DNA from: Monomorium pharaonis
Lineage: Eukaryota > Arthropoda > Insecta > Hymenoptera > Formicidae
Direction of reading: 5' to 3'
DNA: 64,000 nucleotides
NCBI RefSeq assembly: GCF_013373865.1
Contig: NC_050473.1
Span: 16,593,597-16,657,596, forward strand
Shown piece after piece: positions 12,121 through 25,930 of the stretch. The position numbers were made by a program, and so were the translations under genes. A model generated the notes under the pieces. The model made no database searches and was not told where the DNA came from. It saw only the letters and a program-made list of their open reading frames with translations. How positions within the stretch are numbered: the first letter of the stretch is position 1; every line of letters begins with the position of its first letter.

Positions 12121-15100
12121 ACACTATGGGAGATTACCGGAATTTCTTTCTTCCCCCTCCCCCCCTCTCTCTCTCTTTCTCTCTCTCTCTTCACGGTGTC
12201 GTGCCACGGAAAGTTTTCGCGAATAACTCGGTCGAACCTGTCGCGAGCGCCCGACTGAGGGTTCTCGTTTCCTGGTTTAACGGTCCTCCCAGCGGATCCG
12301 TCGAAATCCGCTTTGTTTACGTGCAAGCGAAGATGTCGATCACCACGTTGATTTTCACCGGCAGTCTTCTGCCTTGTAATTGACATATTGAAACTGGATG
12401 TGTCAACGTAGATTCGATCGTACAATTAATGTTATTTCTTTCTATTTATTAAAGAGAATTTATCCAAATCCCGCAAACGAGATTTTATTCGATACAAAAC
12501 GGAAGCGAGACTTCATTTCGGGCGCACTTATTTTTATATCCGCCAATAGCGAGTCTTTCATTGAGAGGATTTTGTAAAACCAGATACCGCTGTTGTTATA
12601 AATTGAGAAGCATAAAACAACAAACGATGGAAAGCCGGTAGAGTGCAAAGTACTGTCGGGCGAGATTAGCATTGAAATGATCGCCATGGCAATTAATTTC
12701 TAGTTTGGATGCGAAACTATAATAGCGAAATATATTACGCAACTTTGAAATATACATCTAACAACGCAATATATCTCTCAATTGTATTAATTATGAACGC
12801 CGACAAAATCCAAAATACCGCTCTGCTCTGCAGTATTCCAACGTTACGTCCGCATGACAAATTCCTTTGGTACGTTGCGTTTTCCCTGGATTACGGATTC
12901 ACGCTCTTTGCGTGATTGGTTTCTCTTTTGGTCTCGTGGAGCATTTTGTATCTTTCTGTAATAGACGGGCACAATGCTATTCACTCCGTGTACGATTTCA
13001 CCAGGCAATGACCCAAACCGCAATACAGTATCAATACCAATATCGATAACTCCCACCAACGCGTTGCTAATCGCGGCCAGTCTATTTATAGCTGTTCACC
13101 CTCTCGATAAATCGATCGGTCCACGAGTAACCACACACCTGCATCTCTCTCTCTCTCTCCCCCTCCCCCTCTCTCTCTCCCTCGTCGCTTAGCGTCCACT
13201 TCGCTTGCAGAAACCGAATTTCTCTGAATCTAATGGTCCATCGAGCTTAAGTGTCGGCCAAGTCCGCGCAGGCGTCTCCCCGGTAGACCGTTCGTCCCCA
13301 ACCACCCTCTCCATTCTTTGGGTCAGCAGGATGAATGAGTCGAGCACACGCCGGGGATATCACCAGCTTTCTACCCCTCCGCTGCTCTTCCACCAGCTCC
13401 CCCACCGTCGTCGCCCCGCAGCGCAGACTATACTCGCGTTGCCTCTCCCTCGGCTAAAAATAGCCGGATCCCGCTGACGTCATCGATCTATCGTCCTCGT
13501 TGTCGAGGACGAAACTATCCCCGGAGCCGGCCGGGGCCAATGGACGACCGGGGGTCCCGCTGGTCGGACAAGTATTGTCGGGTGCCGCCGCAACCGACGG
13601 TTCACCCCCGCCTTTCCCTCCCTTTGCATTAATAACACGTGGTTCCACGGCCGCGCGCGAGCCTGATTTCCGTGTCGCGAGCATATACGCGCACCTGCCG
13701 CATTAAACGACTAAAAATCCGCGATTCCCGCGAGTCTCGATTTCGAGTATCGTTTTTCTATCCGGGGGAGATTGCGAGCGCCGCGAAATTTTCGCCGAGC
13801 GGGCTCAATTTCCGCCCGAGGCCGAAAACCGTTTTTGCCGCGATAGCGAGACTTCGAAACCGAATTCCACGGGGAAACTCTTTGTCGAAATCGAAAACCG
13901 AGATACGAAAACCGAGAATCATTTGGGGGTTCCGGTAAACGAAAATTGTCCTTTATGCGACGGTCAGCGGCGACCGCGAGCGAACGAACGGCGTCATCCG
14001 GCGCGACGTTTCCGGCGTCGTCGTCGCGTGTCCCGCGGAAGAGCGAGATTGCGCCCCTTTGTTTTATGAATGGCGATTCATCGCGCCAAAGCTGGTTCCC
14101 AGTTGTCGGGTTATTCTCCGAGCTTCTTTCTGTACCGCGCTTTCATTCGCCTCCCGTCGCCGTGGGATTTTAACCGCGGTACCGCTGTCACCTCGCGCGC
14201 GCGCGTATGATTAAGTCGCCCGTTTATATTTCTCTGCGAGAGACAAAATCTGCTACCATCCGCAGCTCGATCTGTCAGTTCCATGCTCCGCGATCTCTTT
14301 GCCGACTTTGTCTTTTTTACCCTTCGTTCTTTCTCATCTCTCGCTCGCGTCGCGCACCCTGACATTATTAGCGCTAATTAATACACGTTTATTAAAAGAT
14401 TAAATTTTGAAATATACTAGAATTTTTTTTTTTGTAATTAATGATACGTGCTGAAAATATAAACCAATGTGGAAATTTTCAATGATTACGGTTTAATTAA
14501 AAGTTGAGTGGAAAACTCTATGCGAATTATTAAATGCGAAATTATTAAATTAAGAATATGGAAACATTTTGCCCTCAAATAATTTTCGTCAGCTTTCGAT
14601 TGATTTTAGTGACTCAATGATGTGTGAACGTGATAATGATGTGTGTGAACGTGTCGCTTCGAGGATCCATCGCCGGATGCGGAGCGACATTTTTTTCATA
14701 CGTCAAATACGTGTTGCATGGACGCGACGGACCGTCGACCGCGGAATTTCACGATCTCGGCGCAGGAGGCAGGTAAATGGAAACCGTGACCGAAGTTCCG
14801 ACGCGATTAAAGGCCGCCGTAAACGAGCCACGTGTCCGCGTCCTCTGCGGTCTGCGGATTGCACGCTTTGTTGAACGCTGCCACGTAGGTATACGTACAA
14901 CGGGCTGACGCCGCTCTGGCATATCCGACGACGGCGGATCCGACTGGCGTCGGTAATTTTGCACCCGTCGACGAGAGATCGATCCGACGAAATTAAATTG
15001 TTCGCGGCCGCTCGCGACAGTAACTGCCGAAGGGCCCAACAATTCCCCCGAAAATCGTTCCCTGTATTCCGTACACCTATCCGGAAATGTACGTACGTGT

Positions 15101-15250
15101 GTCGTCCCACCGGCGGTGGCGGTGTATACTCGCGGTCCCATCACTGGCGTTCGCGGTATCCCGGCGCGAGCACCGTCCGCCTGAATTCTGTGAGTTTATC
15201 TACATATTACGCTTCAATATGCATAATTGAGAAATTACTTCATTGAATGT
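12121..15250. other. GC-rich, CpG-rich region without a recognised gene
   Basis: GC content and CpG density are high from about 12.9 to 15.2 kb. CT/C-rich tracts lie at about 12150-12192 and 13144-13184. Frames of 60-135 codons appear on both strands with none favoured, as expected of GC-rich non-coding DNA. Such islands can mark promoters or first exons, but I cannot identify a start site. Confidence 0.4.
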
Positions 15251-18200
15251 AAATACAATGTAGCAGGGTAATTTTAGCTTTTGGGGGAAATTCCGAGCCT
15301 TTTTCCTCTAACGCGTGTTTTACAAGGCGTCTGCGGAATTATTTAGAGGAGTATCTTAACTTTTTTTTTTTTCTAGCAACGGTAGGACGAATATCATTTG
15401 GCTTTATTGTTCACATAGTTTATCCGTAATTTTCTTATTTTATTTTATTCTAAAGCAAAATTACTAATTATTCGAACGCATCTTAATGTAATTTGTCAAC
15501 AATAACTTGTTCCCCTTCCATTTTTACTCTTTTCCCTAATTTAATTAAAGCAGATCTCATGATAGCACATGAACATTTGTTACATTAAGCACGGCATTTT
15601 CTTATTACAATGACACACCCTGCTCTTTATGTGAAAGTGGATTCATGCGAAAGAGCAAGAGAGATTGATTAAGAGCGAAATGGGAATCACGCAAAGTTAT
15701 ACGGATTTCGTTATACAATGAAATCACGCAATCATCATTGAAATGGTGCGGAACAAAGCACCCGTCCGTCTGAGTGAATCTCGCACGTTTCCCCTGACAA
15801 AAGTCAGGCCAACTTTCAGGATCCGTAGTTAATTTGTAACAGGAGAATCTGTTCGGAAGTTCTACTCCCTGACTCGACACCCCGCGACGCCATTCGACGT
15901 CAACGTTTCGCTTTACCTCGCCCACCGCACTACCATCATTCAAAAGTGTATCGTCGAATTATTCACCTGGTATTTCCCCTTGTCACGTGCTAACATTGTT
16001 CATCGCGAACGGCATAAGATGTCGATACGTAACTACGCTATGTCGTGTAAGGCACATACACTGAAATTGTGTAAAATTAATGGCACTCGGCGCCGTCAAT
16101 TTTTAAGTGAAACGCTGCGAATGTGAGGAAAACAACTTTTTTTCTGAGCCAACAACGCGAATGTTTATTAAATTATTTAAGATACAATTTTTCTCGCTCT
16201 TTCTCATCATACATTATTGATAACGTCGCTGCTGGTTAATTCATTAAAGGAAAGGAAAGGAAGTTATTTTAAATTTTTGGTTAGATTACCAAGCTTGAAA
16301 CGCCACAAACTAACTCTTACATTCGCTCAAGAAATGGGAACTTCATGCCCTAGCTATTTCGAAAGAACTGGAGGGAATTCCGGGAAACAGAGGAGAGTCC
16401 GAATAAAAATTTCAAAAGCATCAGCGAACGAAACGTGTCTCGACAGACGCAGTGAATCTAATGACTACTAAATTCATAATCAAACAGATTTTTCCCTTGC
16501 AGTCGCACGATTAAATAAACTCGGGTCAATATTCACGCTGCTTCTGTCGCTTTTTTTTCTGTTCGATAATCAAAGCCTTTAGCCCCCGCGATTCCGTGGG
16601 CAAAGCAAACGCGTATTTCAGGGATATCCCCGAGAGGGGACTCCTTTCATGGTTTTTACACCGTGGAAAGCAAGTTAACTCTAAAAGCGAGAAGAAAAAA
16701 GACTCGCGCTTGTTAAGGAAAAACTCCAAACAAATTACCGGTTTCAGTGAAAGAAAATACTTTTGAATGTCTCGAGGTATTTGCCCCTTATAATATTTGC
16801 TCGTAAAACGAACGTTGAATTATCCGGATAATTCTAAACGTTGGCTGCATTCGCGCGAAGAGTCTGCTACGAAACGTGATTCGAGATTAAAGAGCGAGAA
16901 TTTCGCTCTTGTGCGCGCGGAAAAGTTGAAAAAGCGATAGCGAAGAACACGATTCCGAAGAAAGAAAAACGCGGGGTAAAATTCACCCCGCGCTACCGAT
17001 AAGACTGAATTGAAAATTCAGATCCATTCAGTCGCGCTGAAAGAAGCGGATTAAGGTGCAGCGCGACTCGATCCCTACGTACCAACCGGTAGATTATCTC
17101 GCGTGGAGGCACGTAACTCGAGTCTAACGGAGAAGGAATTTCCGCCCCCGTCCCGCGAGAAATCCTCGCGAAGGGAGATTTATACACGCGCGAAATCCGG
17201 CGCTTCCGATAACAACCTGAGCATCGTGATAGTTAACGAGCTCGCGCATCCCGCGTAACGTCTATTAACGCTCTATCGGCAAATGGGATCGAAGGCGTAA
17301 TAACGCGCGATACAACGATTTGCAAGGTAGATTTGCACCATTTTTTATCCTTTCAACGTCTGTGACTCTCGCGGAGAATTACCGCGAGATATATCAGCCT
17401 TTTTCCGCGATATATATGTATATATATATGTACGTGGAAAAGTATTTCAGGCAGAAAACGGATCAAATTCTTCTTGGTACGCCTGTGTAGCTTTACTTTA
17501 CGGTTTGGTTATGCTTAAGTAGGTCAGCCTCGACAATTGTCCTCCCTCAAGTTTATTATTCCTTTAAGGGGACCGAAGGGTCAGATTATTCATGAAAATT
17601 CGTACTCGCCTTTGACAATTTTTTACAAGCTGAATAAATGTATGAAAGTAAAATTTTGACCGATATTTATATGTGCAATATATTAAGAGCCAAAAAAAGT
17701 ATATTTTTTATCGACAATTACTGATATAAATATACATATGTAGCAAAATTGCAGCTATTATTAACAAAAAGCGCAAATTAAAATTTTATTTTTATTTTAT
17801 CTTATTGTTAAAAATTCTCCGCAACCTGATTCTCTCTTTAAAGTCTCTTAAGATCGCAAATAGTGTAATATGTGGACATGAGTCCTCGAGCGTATCGACA
17901 TTAGTTTATTTAAATCGTAATTAAAGTTAAACTCCAACTTTTGCGCCTAAGCTAGGCTAACGTCACTGCTACTCATTCAGGAGTCACTTTCCAATTAACA
18001 CCTGTAATGGACAGATGATTGATGAAATTAACACGTACGCGCTGAGATAGCGAAGGAACCGCAATTATAGCTTTCCCAAGCAATCGTATTCAGTCTATTG
18101 GCATTGCTATCGAAACACCAGAGGAAGCAAAGGGCCCTTCGCTAAACCCGGCACCCGGTAGTCAGTATACCTTGATGCCAATTGCTTTAATGCCTAATTA

Positions 18201-19200
18201 CGTATGCGCATACTCATTCCAAGTGCATACCGGTCGAGTGGAATTAGATTTTGTTCGGGCGGATCACACCCATTCCAGTCCGATCTGCCCGACTGATCCT
18301 CCAAGCTATACATTATGGCTCTTATCGGTACACCCGAGTCCAATCGAAATCATGCCGAAAATTCACGAGTGCCGATTTCATTCCTGATTATTCTACGAGA
18401 CACCCGACTGCTCAGTTCTCAACTACCGCGGCGAAGTTTTCGCGCGCTTAGTGCAAGTTATATGTTTTCCGCGGAGCAACGAGAATGAACGCTAATTTCT
18501 GTGGGAGAGAAATTTTTTTTCACGCTCTACTTTGCATCTAAAATTAAACCTAAAGTTTAATTTCCCAAAGATGAAGTCGGGTTGAAGCTCTATATGAGGA
18601 ATGAAACGTAGAAATCGTGTAATTATTCTGATTTGAAGATGTTACTGCGTTATTGCAAGTTTTTGCGCAGCTTTGAACCTCAGGACCGTTAGTTTCTTCG
18701 AAATTCTTATTAACAAATATTAAGGTATCAGGTTTGCTAAAAAAAATCCGTAAATAAGGAGCAGAGCGGAGGCATTTTCTAGATAATAACTGTGGGGTCA
18801 TTCAAGAATTCTGAAGGTATAGTTTTGGGTTTAAAACGACCTGACACCACATGATATGCTCACTCGCCACGACAAACGAATAACACAATGACTGGTTCGT
18901 TAGCTTGACCACAGTTAATTGATGCGGCGTGGTTACACAGATTGTTTATAGGATCGTTTAGAGAACCGCACGGCCAAATAATTGTTTCGACTATTTGCAC
19001 TCGGGTGTCGGGATTATTTTATTATGCGATTGACGTTTGATCGCAAAGAGATAGAGAAAATAAAATTAACGTAGTGTGAACCGCTGTGAATATAATTTCA
19101 CCAAAACCAGCTTTGATCGAATTTATTTTTCGATAAATTATTTATTCATATACCCGAATAATTTACCTTTAATAAATAATTTGCTTTTAATAAAAATGAA
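15251..19200. other. non-coding stretch
   Basis: Mixed-composition DNA with no recognised gene. It includes a GC-rich 8-base-pair hairpin at 16970-16992 (listed separately) and an AT-rich zone at 17580-17830. Confidence 0.5.
16970..16992. other. short GC-rich inverted repeat
   Basis: CGCGGGGT and ACCCCGCG form a perfect 8-base-pair stem around a 7-base loop. In a eukaryote this has no default meaning. It could be a protein-binding palindrome or chance in CpG-rich DNA. Confidence 0.5.
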
Positions 19201-19353
19201 TAATTCTGTTACGGATATCTTTCTTTAAAATATACGTAATCTTTTGCGAAGCGTTTTTCTCTCAACTTCAAATTAAGAGCCATTGGAACAGGATACGTAA
19301 GAGTGAGGAAGCATGTTCGAGGGCTCAAGTGTAAAATTGAGATTATCCAGAGT

Positions 19354-19373
19354 GCGCCGATCATGATCGGCGC
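19354..19373. other. perfect 20-base palindrome
   Basis: GCGCCGATCATGATCGGCGC equals its own reverse complement. Flanking bases do not extend it. It could bind a symmetric dimeric factor. Confidence 0.7.
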
Positions 19374-20188
19374 GGTTCGCTCAACGGAATCCCTTCGATT
19401 TCTACGGCAATCATTAATTCGGACTCGCACGAACGCCAGCGGCGAATGCGGAGATTCGATTACGAAGCTGCCTTTGCTGTAGATGCGCTTCTCGGAAACA
19501 GGTGATAGCAAACGACACGGCGGTTCGGCGGTGCATACTGTATCTCTGCCAATGCAATTTCGTGCCCAGATTTTGAGTCGTCCCGCTGCTGCCGCCGCTG
19601 CTCCACCCCCGTCCCCTTTTCCCTTTTCTCCCTCCCGTTCCATATTTGACTTGGCTTTGAATGTCACATTTTCTCGATGTGAGAATGCCATCGCGAGGAT
19701 GACGCGTGCGCGGCAAATGGATAGAATACCGCGGGATCCAATATCTTCCTTTTTACCCTTCAGTCCTCCCCCTTTTCTCTCGGGCTTTCGCCTCGCTTTC
19801 TTACCGCGCGCGTCCCCAGACGATTCCGTCCTACACACATAACGCTTCCGCATAGCTGAAAGAGCGACGGCCATAAACCGAACGGGCAGGCAAAGCGCGA
19901 GCGGAGCATTTCGGCGTATCCCGAAACGTTCACCTCACGTCCACTTAATTCGTCGTGTTCATAAATAAAAGCCCTCGCGTATTATGCTTTGCCGCTGGGA
20001 ATAACCGGGACGACGCGTGCGACGGGAGTAGAGAGAGAGAGAGAGCGGAATCGAAAGCCGTTTCCCGACGAAATGTAAAGGCGTATCGGGGTGCTGGTAT
20101 CAATTCTATTTGCGTTTACGGAAACGCGGAAAGATTGTTGATTCGGTCCCATCGATCCGTTGCGTTGAAAATTCACTTTCTGCTCGAC

Positions 20189-20215
20189 GCTGCTGCTGCT
20201 GCTGCTGCTGCTGCT
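20189..20215. repeat. (GCT)n trinucleotide repeat
   Basis: About nine GCT units in tandem. It is not inside a supported coding exon. Confidence 0.9.
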
Positions 20216-20430
20216 ACGGGAAGAGACTAAGCTTTGTCGCGGCTGCCTGCGACATTTACGTAATGGAGCGAGTTATTGGTGAAAAATCACTGCGGTCTTT
20301 AGATATTTACGAGGCCTTTCTCCGTAGGGGTAGAGATAAAAGGGCTGCGCCATGCACGTAGAGCTCTCTCCGCGTGCTTTCGTAATAGAGAGATACGTCT
20401 GTATAGAATTGTTCGCGGCAAGTTCGCGCA

Positions 20431-20457
20431 GAGAGAAAGAGAGAGAGAGAGAGAGAG
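20431..20457. repeat. (GA)n microsatellite
   Basis: A nearly uninterrupted GA run. GA repeats are the known target type of insect GAGA factor, so a regulatory role is possible but not shown. Confidence 0.85.
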
Positions 20458-21197
20458 CGAGTTTGTGCCGCTAGCTCGACAACGTCTGCATGTTCCGCGA
20501 TAAACACGTGTACACCGTTTGCCGGTGACTCCTCCTTGACACGAATAATCGCGATGCAAACGAGGAGAATAATGCATTCGCGACAGAACGGGAAGCGTGG
20601 GATGTTGCGCGGCGCGCTCCGCGTGTCAGCTCGCTTTCGCTAACGCGACGAAGTAATTTAGATATTAATTTCCACGGTATAGAACACACGCTTCAATGTT
20701 GCTACGATTAATAAGGAGGCAGATTACACCCTTTCCCCCCGTTCCCACCTTTGCGGGTCAAATTACTGAAAGTTCCCCCGCGAAACTTGAAATTGCGCAA
20801 CTGCCGGGGAGATCTGAATAAATAGAAGTTGCCGGTTTGGATTAAACGTCGTACAATGCGCCGCGCCGAGAGGGACGGCGAGGAATTCACTCTGCGTATG
20901 CTTGTATGACCGAGCACGGCGAGGGGGAAGAAATTAAGTTTGCACAAAGGGATTAAGCCTTTTAATCCCGCTCAATGGATTCGTAGAAGATTATCCGTGC
21001 AACGAATGAACGAACGAACCGCCGGGCGTTCTTTCCGTCGTCGAGAGGAAAAATATGTGCCGACGTTCCTCGCGCTCCTTCACGATGACAATCACTCGCG
21101 CCGCTCTAGATCTTCACCGTGACGGGTCAGATGTCGGCATTCACGGTCAATTCTTATTTCAAGATTGTTTTAGTTAACCTCTTAAGCTGCTAATATA

Positions 21198-21449
21198 TCG
21201 AGGAAAGAGCCTAAACAAGTTTAGATGGTGGTTAAATTTTAGTTAAATTTCAATTAAATATTCAATTAATATAACCAAAAATTTAGAAATATTTAATCAC
21301 TATTTAGTAACCGATTGATTATTATTATTATTATATTTGGTTATTATTAATATAATTACTAAATATTAATAAATATTTGGTTACGTTAAACATTTAATTG
21401 ACATTGTTTCAGAAGCTTCATTATTTTTACGAAACTCTTTTGTTCAGTG
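21198..21449. mobile_element. MITE-like foldback element, copy A
   Basis: An AT-rich element of about 250 bases has related ends: the left end contains CGAGGAAAGAG, and the right end read in reverse starts CACTGAACAAAAGAGTTTCG. Inner inverted segments include CAATTAAAT-type words near both ends. It resembles copy B at 42860-43065 in end sequence and inner motifs, with the orientation reversed. There is no transposase frame, so it would be a non-autonomous element. Exact borders and target duplications are uncertain. Confidence 0.5.
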
Positions 21450-24400
21450 ACGGCTCCGTTATTGATTTATAACATCTTGAATATATTATAAAACAATTTT
21501 AAATATAAAAATGTGAAACGTATGAAACTTACTTTTATTCTTTTCTTGTAAACAGCGCATGTCCCAATGGAATTCGCGGCGATCGCTCGAAGATAAACCC
21601 GCGAGAAATTCGCGAAATCCAAACCGCGAAAGAATATCATTCGAAGCGCGTAATCCATCGAACTGCGTAATATCGCGTTTCTCGATAACAATGAGGCTCG
21701 GGGTCTGTTAATAGGGTAACGCACGCTCATTCAGAATTTCGGATAATTATGCCCACGTTTCCCGATTAATTAATTGGCCCGAGAGACTTTCGCGGAAATT
21801 AATCCACTTCGGAGTGAATGGGGGTGGAAGTGCGCAAAGGGGGGGGGGGGGGACACAATACCTACCGGTGCAGTGGGATTTCGAAAGCAGCAGCGGCTCG
21901 CGAGCCAACTACATCTTCGACGAGTGTGCGTTGCTTTCGATTCCAATTATTTAGCGAGTGCACGTGCTTTATTAAAACTCTCGAGACGAGCGAACCATTG
22001 GCAAGTATTTTCCTTCCTTTTTTTCCTTTTTACTTCTCTCTCTCTTTTACGTTCTTTTTTCTTCTTTTTTTTTGAATTTTTTTACTCGATCGTACGCAAG
22101 CTTCAACGAAATCCGCGTAACGGTTGTATTTTTCGGCAAAAAAGATACTCGCCGCGGTGCTGAATAACACGACGAATCGGGATGAAGAAAAAAGAGGAGC
22201 TCAGAAATAGTATTGTGACAAAATACACCGGGCCGAATGGAATTTTCGCTCTCGCAGAGGTAACCGTAGGAATAACGACCCGGTATTTTTCCGTCACCGG
22301 CGATGATTTATAGGAACGCTCTGGCCGAACGGTCTGGCCGGTGTCTTTACTTTTATTACGTGCAAACTATTTACACAGACACCGTTCATTAGAGGGAGTG
22401 CCTTGATCGAGTGGACTGAAAGGAAAGTAATGACGTTCCGGCAGAAGCTATCGGTAACGTGGAACAAGGTCGTTAAGACCGCGTCTCGAGGATCCATCGA
22501 TCCATCTTCCGCGGGGAGTCTGCTCGTCTGCGACTGTCAGTTTCAGGTTGCGCGTTCGGACAGACAACGACGGCGTGTCGCTTAGGGATCGAAGGAGACC
22601 TGGCGACCGGAACCGACTCGAGGAAAAGAGAAAACATTGATTTTCCAAGCCGAAATCCTCCTCGAAACTTTTAGAGGGGAGAAGAAAAGGAATTGCTCGC
22701 GTTTATACACTTACGTCATGCATTTTTTATGCGGAGAATGTCAATGAACGCCTCGTTGTTTAATATTTCATGATGTCGATCTCCCGACGAATTGAAATTT
22801 AATTTTCCCTCAGGCTTCAAAGTTAGATCTCTCGCTCGCGGGATAATAAAGGACCATGAAAACTACTTTACTGTGTCTATGAGAAGAGATAATAGAATCC
22901 ACTTGAATTCTTTTTCAGCGGTACAATCAGTCTCTAGGTACATCCACTATTTGTCGTTGTGATAGAACCTAGTCTCTCTTCCTCTCTCTTTAATTAGCGC
23001 GAAATAAATGTGACTTACTCTCTATCGAATTGGAGTTGGAAACGAGCCAGAAATTATCGCTTTGAGCCTGGCTCTGGCACGAGGTCGCGAACGTTCTCCA
23101 TTAACCCTTAAAACATCCGAAAGTTCCATCGTTAAGCTACGGTAGTAGAGTTTTACGTCCGCTCCTGCGCATTGACGCACGTGTGTCTTTCTTACTTAAC
23201 ATCCCCCCTTCACTTCTTCGAGATTACTAGGGGTGAACACGAACTTCCAGATTGCAAGCGTCGGACATTTCACTTTAACACTCGTCAGTAACTAGAAGTA
23301 AATAGCACGGAAGTGATTGATATTTTAATTGTTATACTATATTACAGTATAAAATTAGTATAATGATATTACTTATTATATTATGTTAATTTTAGAATCT
23401 AAAATGTGCATTTACACAGATGTTTCGAACAATACATAAACAGATATAAAAATAATATTTAAAAAATGTACATGTTATTTCTCGCTCGGCAAATTTTGAT
23501 GCTGAATAATATTTTTATAACAATTATTAAATACATTTTCAGTTTTATAAACTGTATGTCAAATCAGACACGAAACGCAATTTGAAATTAAAAACAATAT
23601 TTTCAATTAAATTTTATAATCAATTTTAATGATGGATGTTACAACCTCCTAAAAAAGAACTTAATGCAAAAATTATCAGCCAGGAAAATATTATTAAATC
23701 AATCAAGATTTGCTTTGGTAGAAAAATGGCACCTCTTCTTTTAATTTCTTATCTGTAATATTTATGTCAAAATTTATCGAAGAGTTAATTCTAATATTTC
23801 CAATTTTGGTATTATAAATAACTCTTCTCACGGCCAAGAAAGGAGGGGGGCTACGTTTCTCTTTATACTTGTAACATCGAGAAGTGAGCCGTGAGTGTCG
23901 ACACGGTATGAGTTTGAAACCCCCGTTATCGAGGATACGTATATCTCGGCCACCTACCCACTTCGCGGGCGCGCAGTAGCTTGCATGCGCAAAAGTGCTC
24001 CAAGAAGGACATCGTCCTTCCGAGCGCGTAGCTTCGCAGTTCTCCATCCTCGCGAGCTCGACGTCCATATTCAAACGCGGTTCGATGAACCCGCTGGGAG
24101 AAATGATCAGGGATGTGCGACGGGAGTGAACGGCGCGCCGTTTGGAACGCGGCCAAGGATCCTCTTCTCGCTCCTTTGATCGCGCCGCACCGCGCCGGCC
24201 GAATCGGGCCGCGCCACTGTACATTATCAATATCGGGTCCGAGATGCCCGTCCTCCCGGCGCGAGAGAAGCGCGAAAAGCCGGGGGAGTAAGTTAAATTG
24301 CGCCGTCGAAATGGGCACGGCTGTCGGTCGGTCGGAGAAGCCCATTTCCGATAGAAACCACCACCCCTCTTCCTTGTCAGTCAGGCGAGGCGATGCCAGG

Positions 24401-25930
24401 CCGACGGCGGTGGCAGCGTCCCCGTTATACCCATTTTCGGTCAATTCCGGATTGAGCTCGTCGATCCGCTCGCGGGGAATATCCTATACTGCCTCCGGAT
24501 CCGACCGGAGAAGTATCTGGAATTGATTATTCGCGGGTATATCGGGTGAGATCGACGATGGAACCCCGAAACTACGGGGGCTACACCCCCCGCGTTGCCC
24601 GGTATCCGTACAACAAAATTAGATCGCTGCAGTGAACTCCGCACTGCGGACTCTCGAGCCGCGTCGTGCATTAACATTTGAGCATCCGAAACGGGGGGGG
24701 AAAAGAAAAAAAAGAACCGGCCAAATTCGAAGACGTAAGGTTCTCGGGAGAAGCGAAAAATTTCATATTTTATAAGGTCTGCGGGAGATATCCAATTTCA
24801 CCGTGCTGTGGAGATCGTTAAATTTAACGCAAAGGGATGGCATCCAAGTGGAATTTATCTTTTATCTTTGAATTATATACCTGCGAAATAAGTGTACCTC
24901 TTTAAAATATCATCAACCAATAGTTCGGTCGACAAGCTGCACGAGAGATTAGCTCTTCCAGATAGGAAACTCCGTGAGACCTTGACTGATGTAAGAAGAT
25001 TTGTATATATTCATGAACGCCAATGCCCTAATGTAATCCGACGAAGAAATAATGTTATATCCTCCTCGTTGAGCTCATTGCTTCCCGCTTGCTCCGTTGA
25101 GCATCCGATTGAATATACTAACGGTGGCAATTGGCATTCGGAGACAGTTTGACGTTTCGTTTCTTGGATATGGCGCATTCTTCATCCCTCATAATCCATA
25201 TTTATGGATTCGCGAAACGTAACGGACGCGAGCGAACGTGAATGATGCCACCTCGCCGCGATCCGGCCAAACGGGGATTCCGCGTTGAAATCCGAACGTA
25301 ATTTTTCTACTTTGGCTTTTACGTACCTACCGTCGAACTTCCGCGTTACATGTGGCGTATTACAAACCGACGCTAAATCTTCAGATGATCCGGCGCCAGT
25401 ACACGGGTACATTTTACCTTGCGTAAAAAACGTCATTGAAACATTTACTCACGCTGCTTGCCATCAAGGAGCTTAGCTGAAAGCACACGTGCGCACTCTG
25501 CGTTTCTCCAAGTAGAAGTACATCGTAAAAGTATGTGCAAAATTATGTTCTGTCACCGAAACAATTTGGCGCGCGCGACGTATTGGCTGTTACTTACGCA
25601 ATTTTGAAAATTTTTTTATTTTACGCGAATGTATGCAATATAAAAAAAAACAATTAGACATTAACAATTACAATGTCCGCCTATAGCTATAAAGAATTAT
25701 TTACATCCCTATTCATTCTCTAAAATAAAATTAATATATGTAGGGGAAAAATGTGTACTGTTCTATTAACAGCAGTAGTCCAATTAAAAATAATCTTGTT
25801 AATTTAATATAACAGTATTTATATATTTTAATTAAATATTTTATTAAAACGAAAGTCTGACGTGTTTATTTTATGAATTGTAATACATGTTTGAATAAAT
25901 TAATTCTAATGCAATATTTTTTTCGCGTAT
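21450..25930. other. non-coding stretch with GC-rich patches
   Basis: There is a run of 14 G at 21839-21852. Patches at 21.5-22.7 kb and 23.8-25.5 kb are GC-rich and yield overlapping frames on both strands (for example 23703-24444 minus and 24113-24526 plus) with no domain. The 23.3-23.7 kb and 25.5-25.9 kb parts are AT-rich. I see no supported exon. Confidence 0.45.

Larger units (their letters stand above)
19201..21197. other. GC-rich region without a recognised gene
   Basis: The region is dense in CpG and simple repeats: GA runs at 20031-20045 and 20431-20457, and a GCT run at 20189-20215. A 221-codon minus-strand frame (19209-19874) is low in complexity (runs of Ala, Gly, Lys and Arg) and shows no domain. 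I do not call it a gene. Confidence 0.4.

Noticed and set aside
19209..19874. 221-codon minus-strand frame
   Set aside because: Low-complexity product (Ala, Gly, Lys and Arg runs) in GC-rich DNA, with no domain, no splice support and competing frames on the other strand.
24071..24096. GCGGTTCGATGAACCCGC, similar to a tRNA T-arm
   Set aside because: No cloverleaf, anticodon arm or acceptor stem can be drawn around it.
23703..24526. Overlapping 137-175-codon frames on both strands
   Set aside because: Several frames are open at once in a GC-rich patch, as expected when stop codons are rare. None shows a domain or codon bias by eye.
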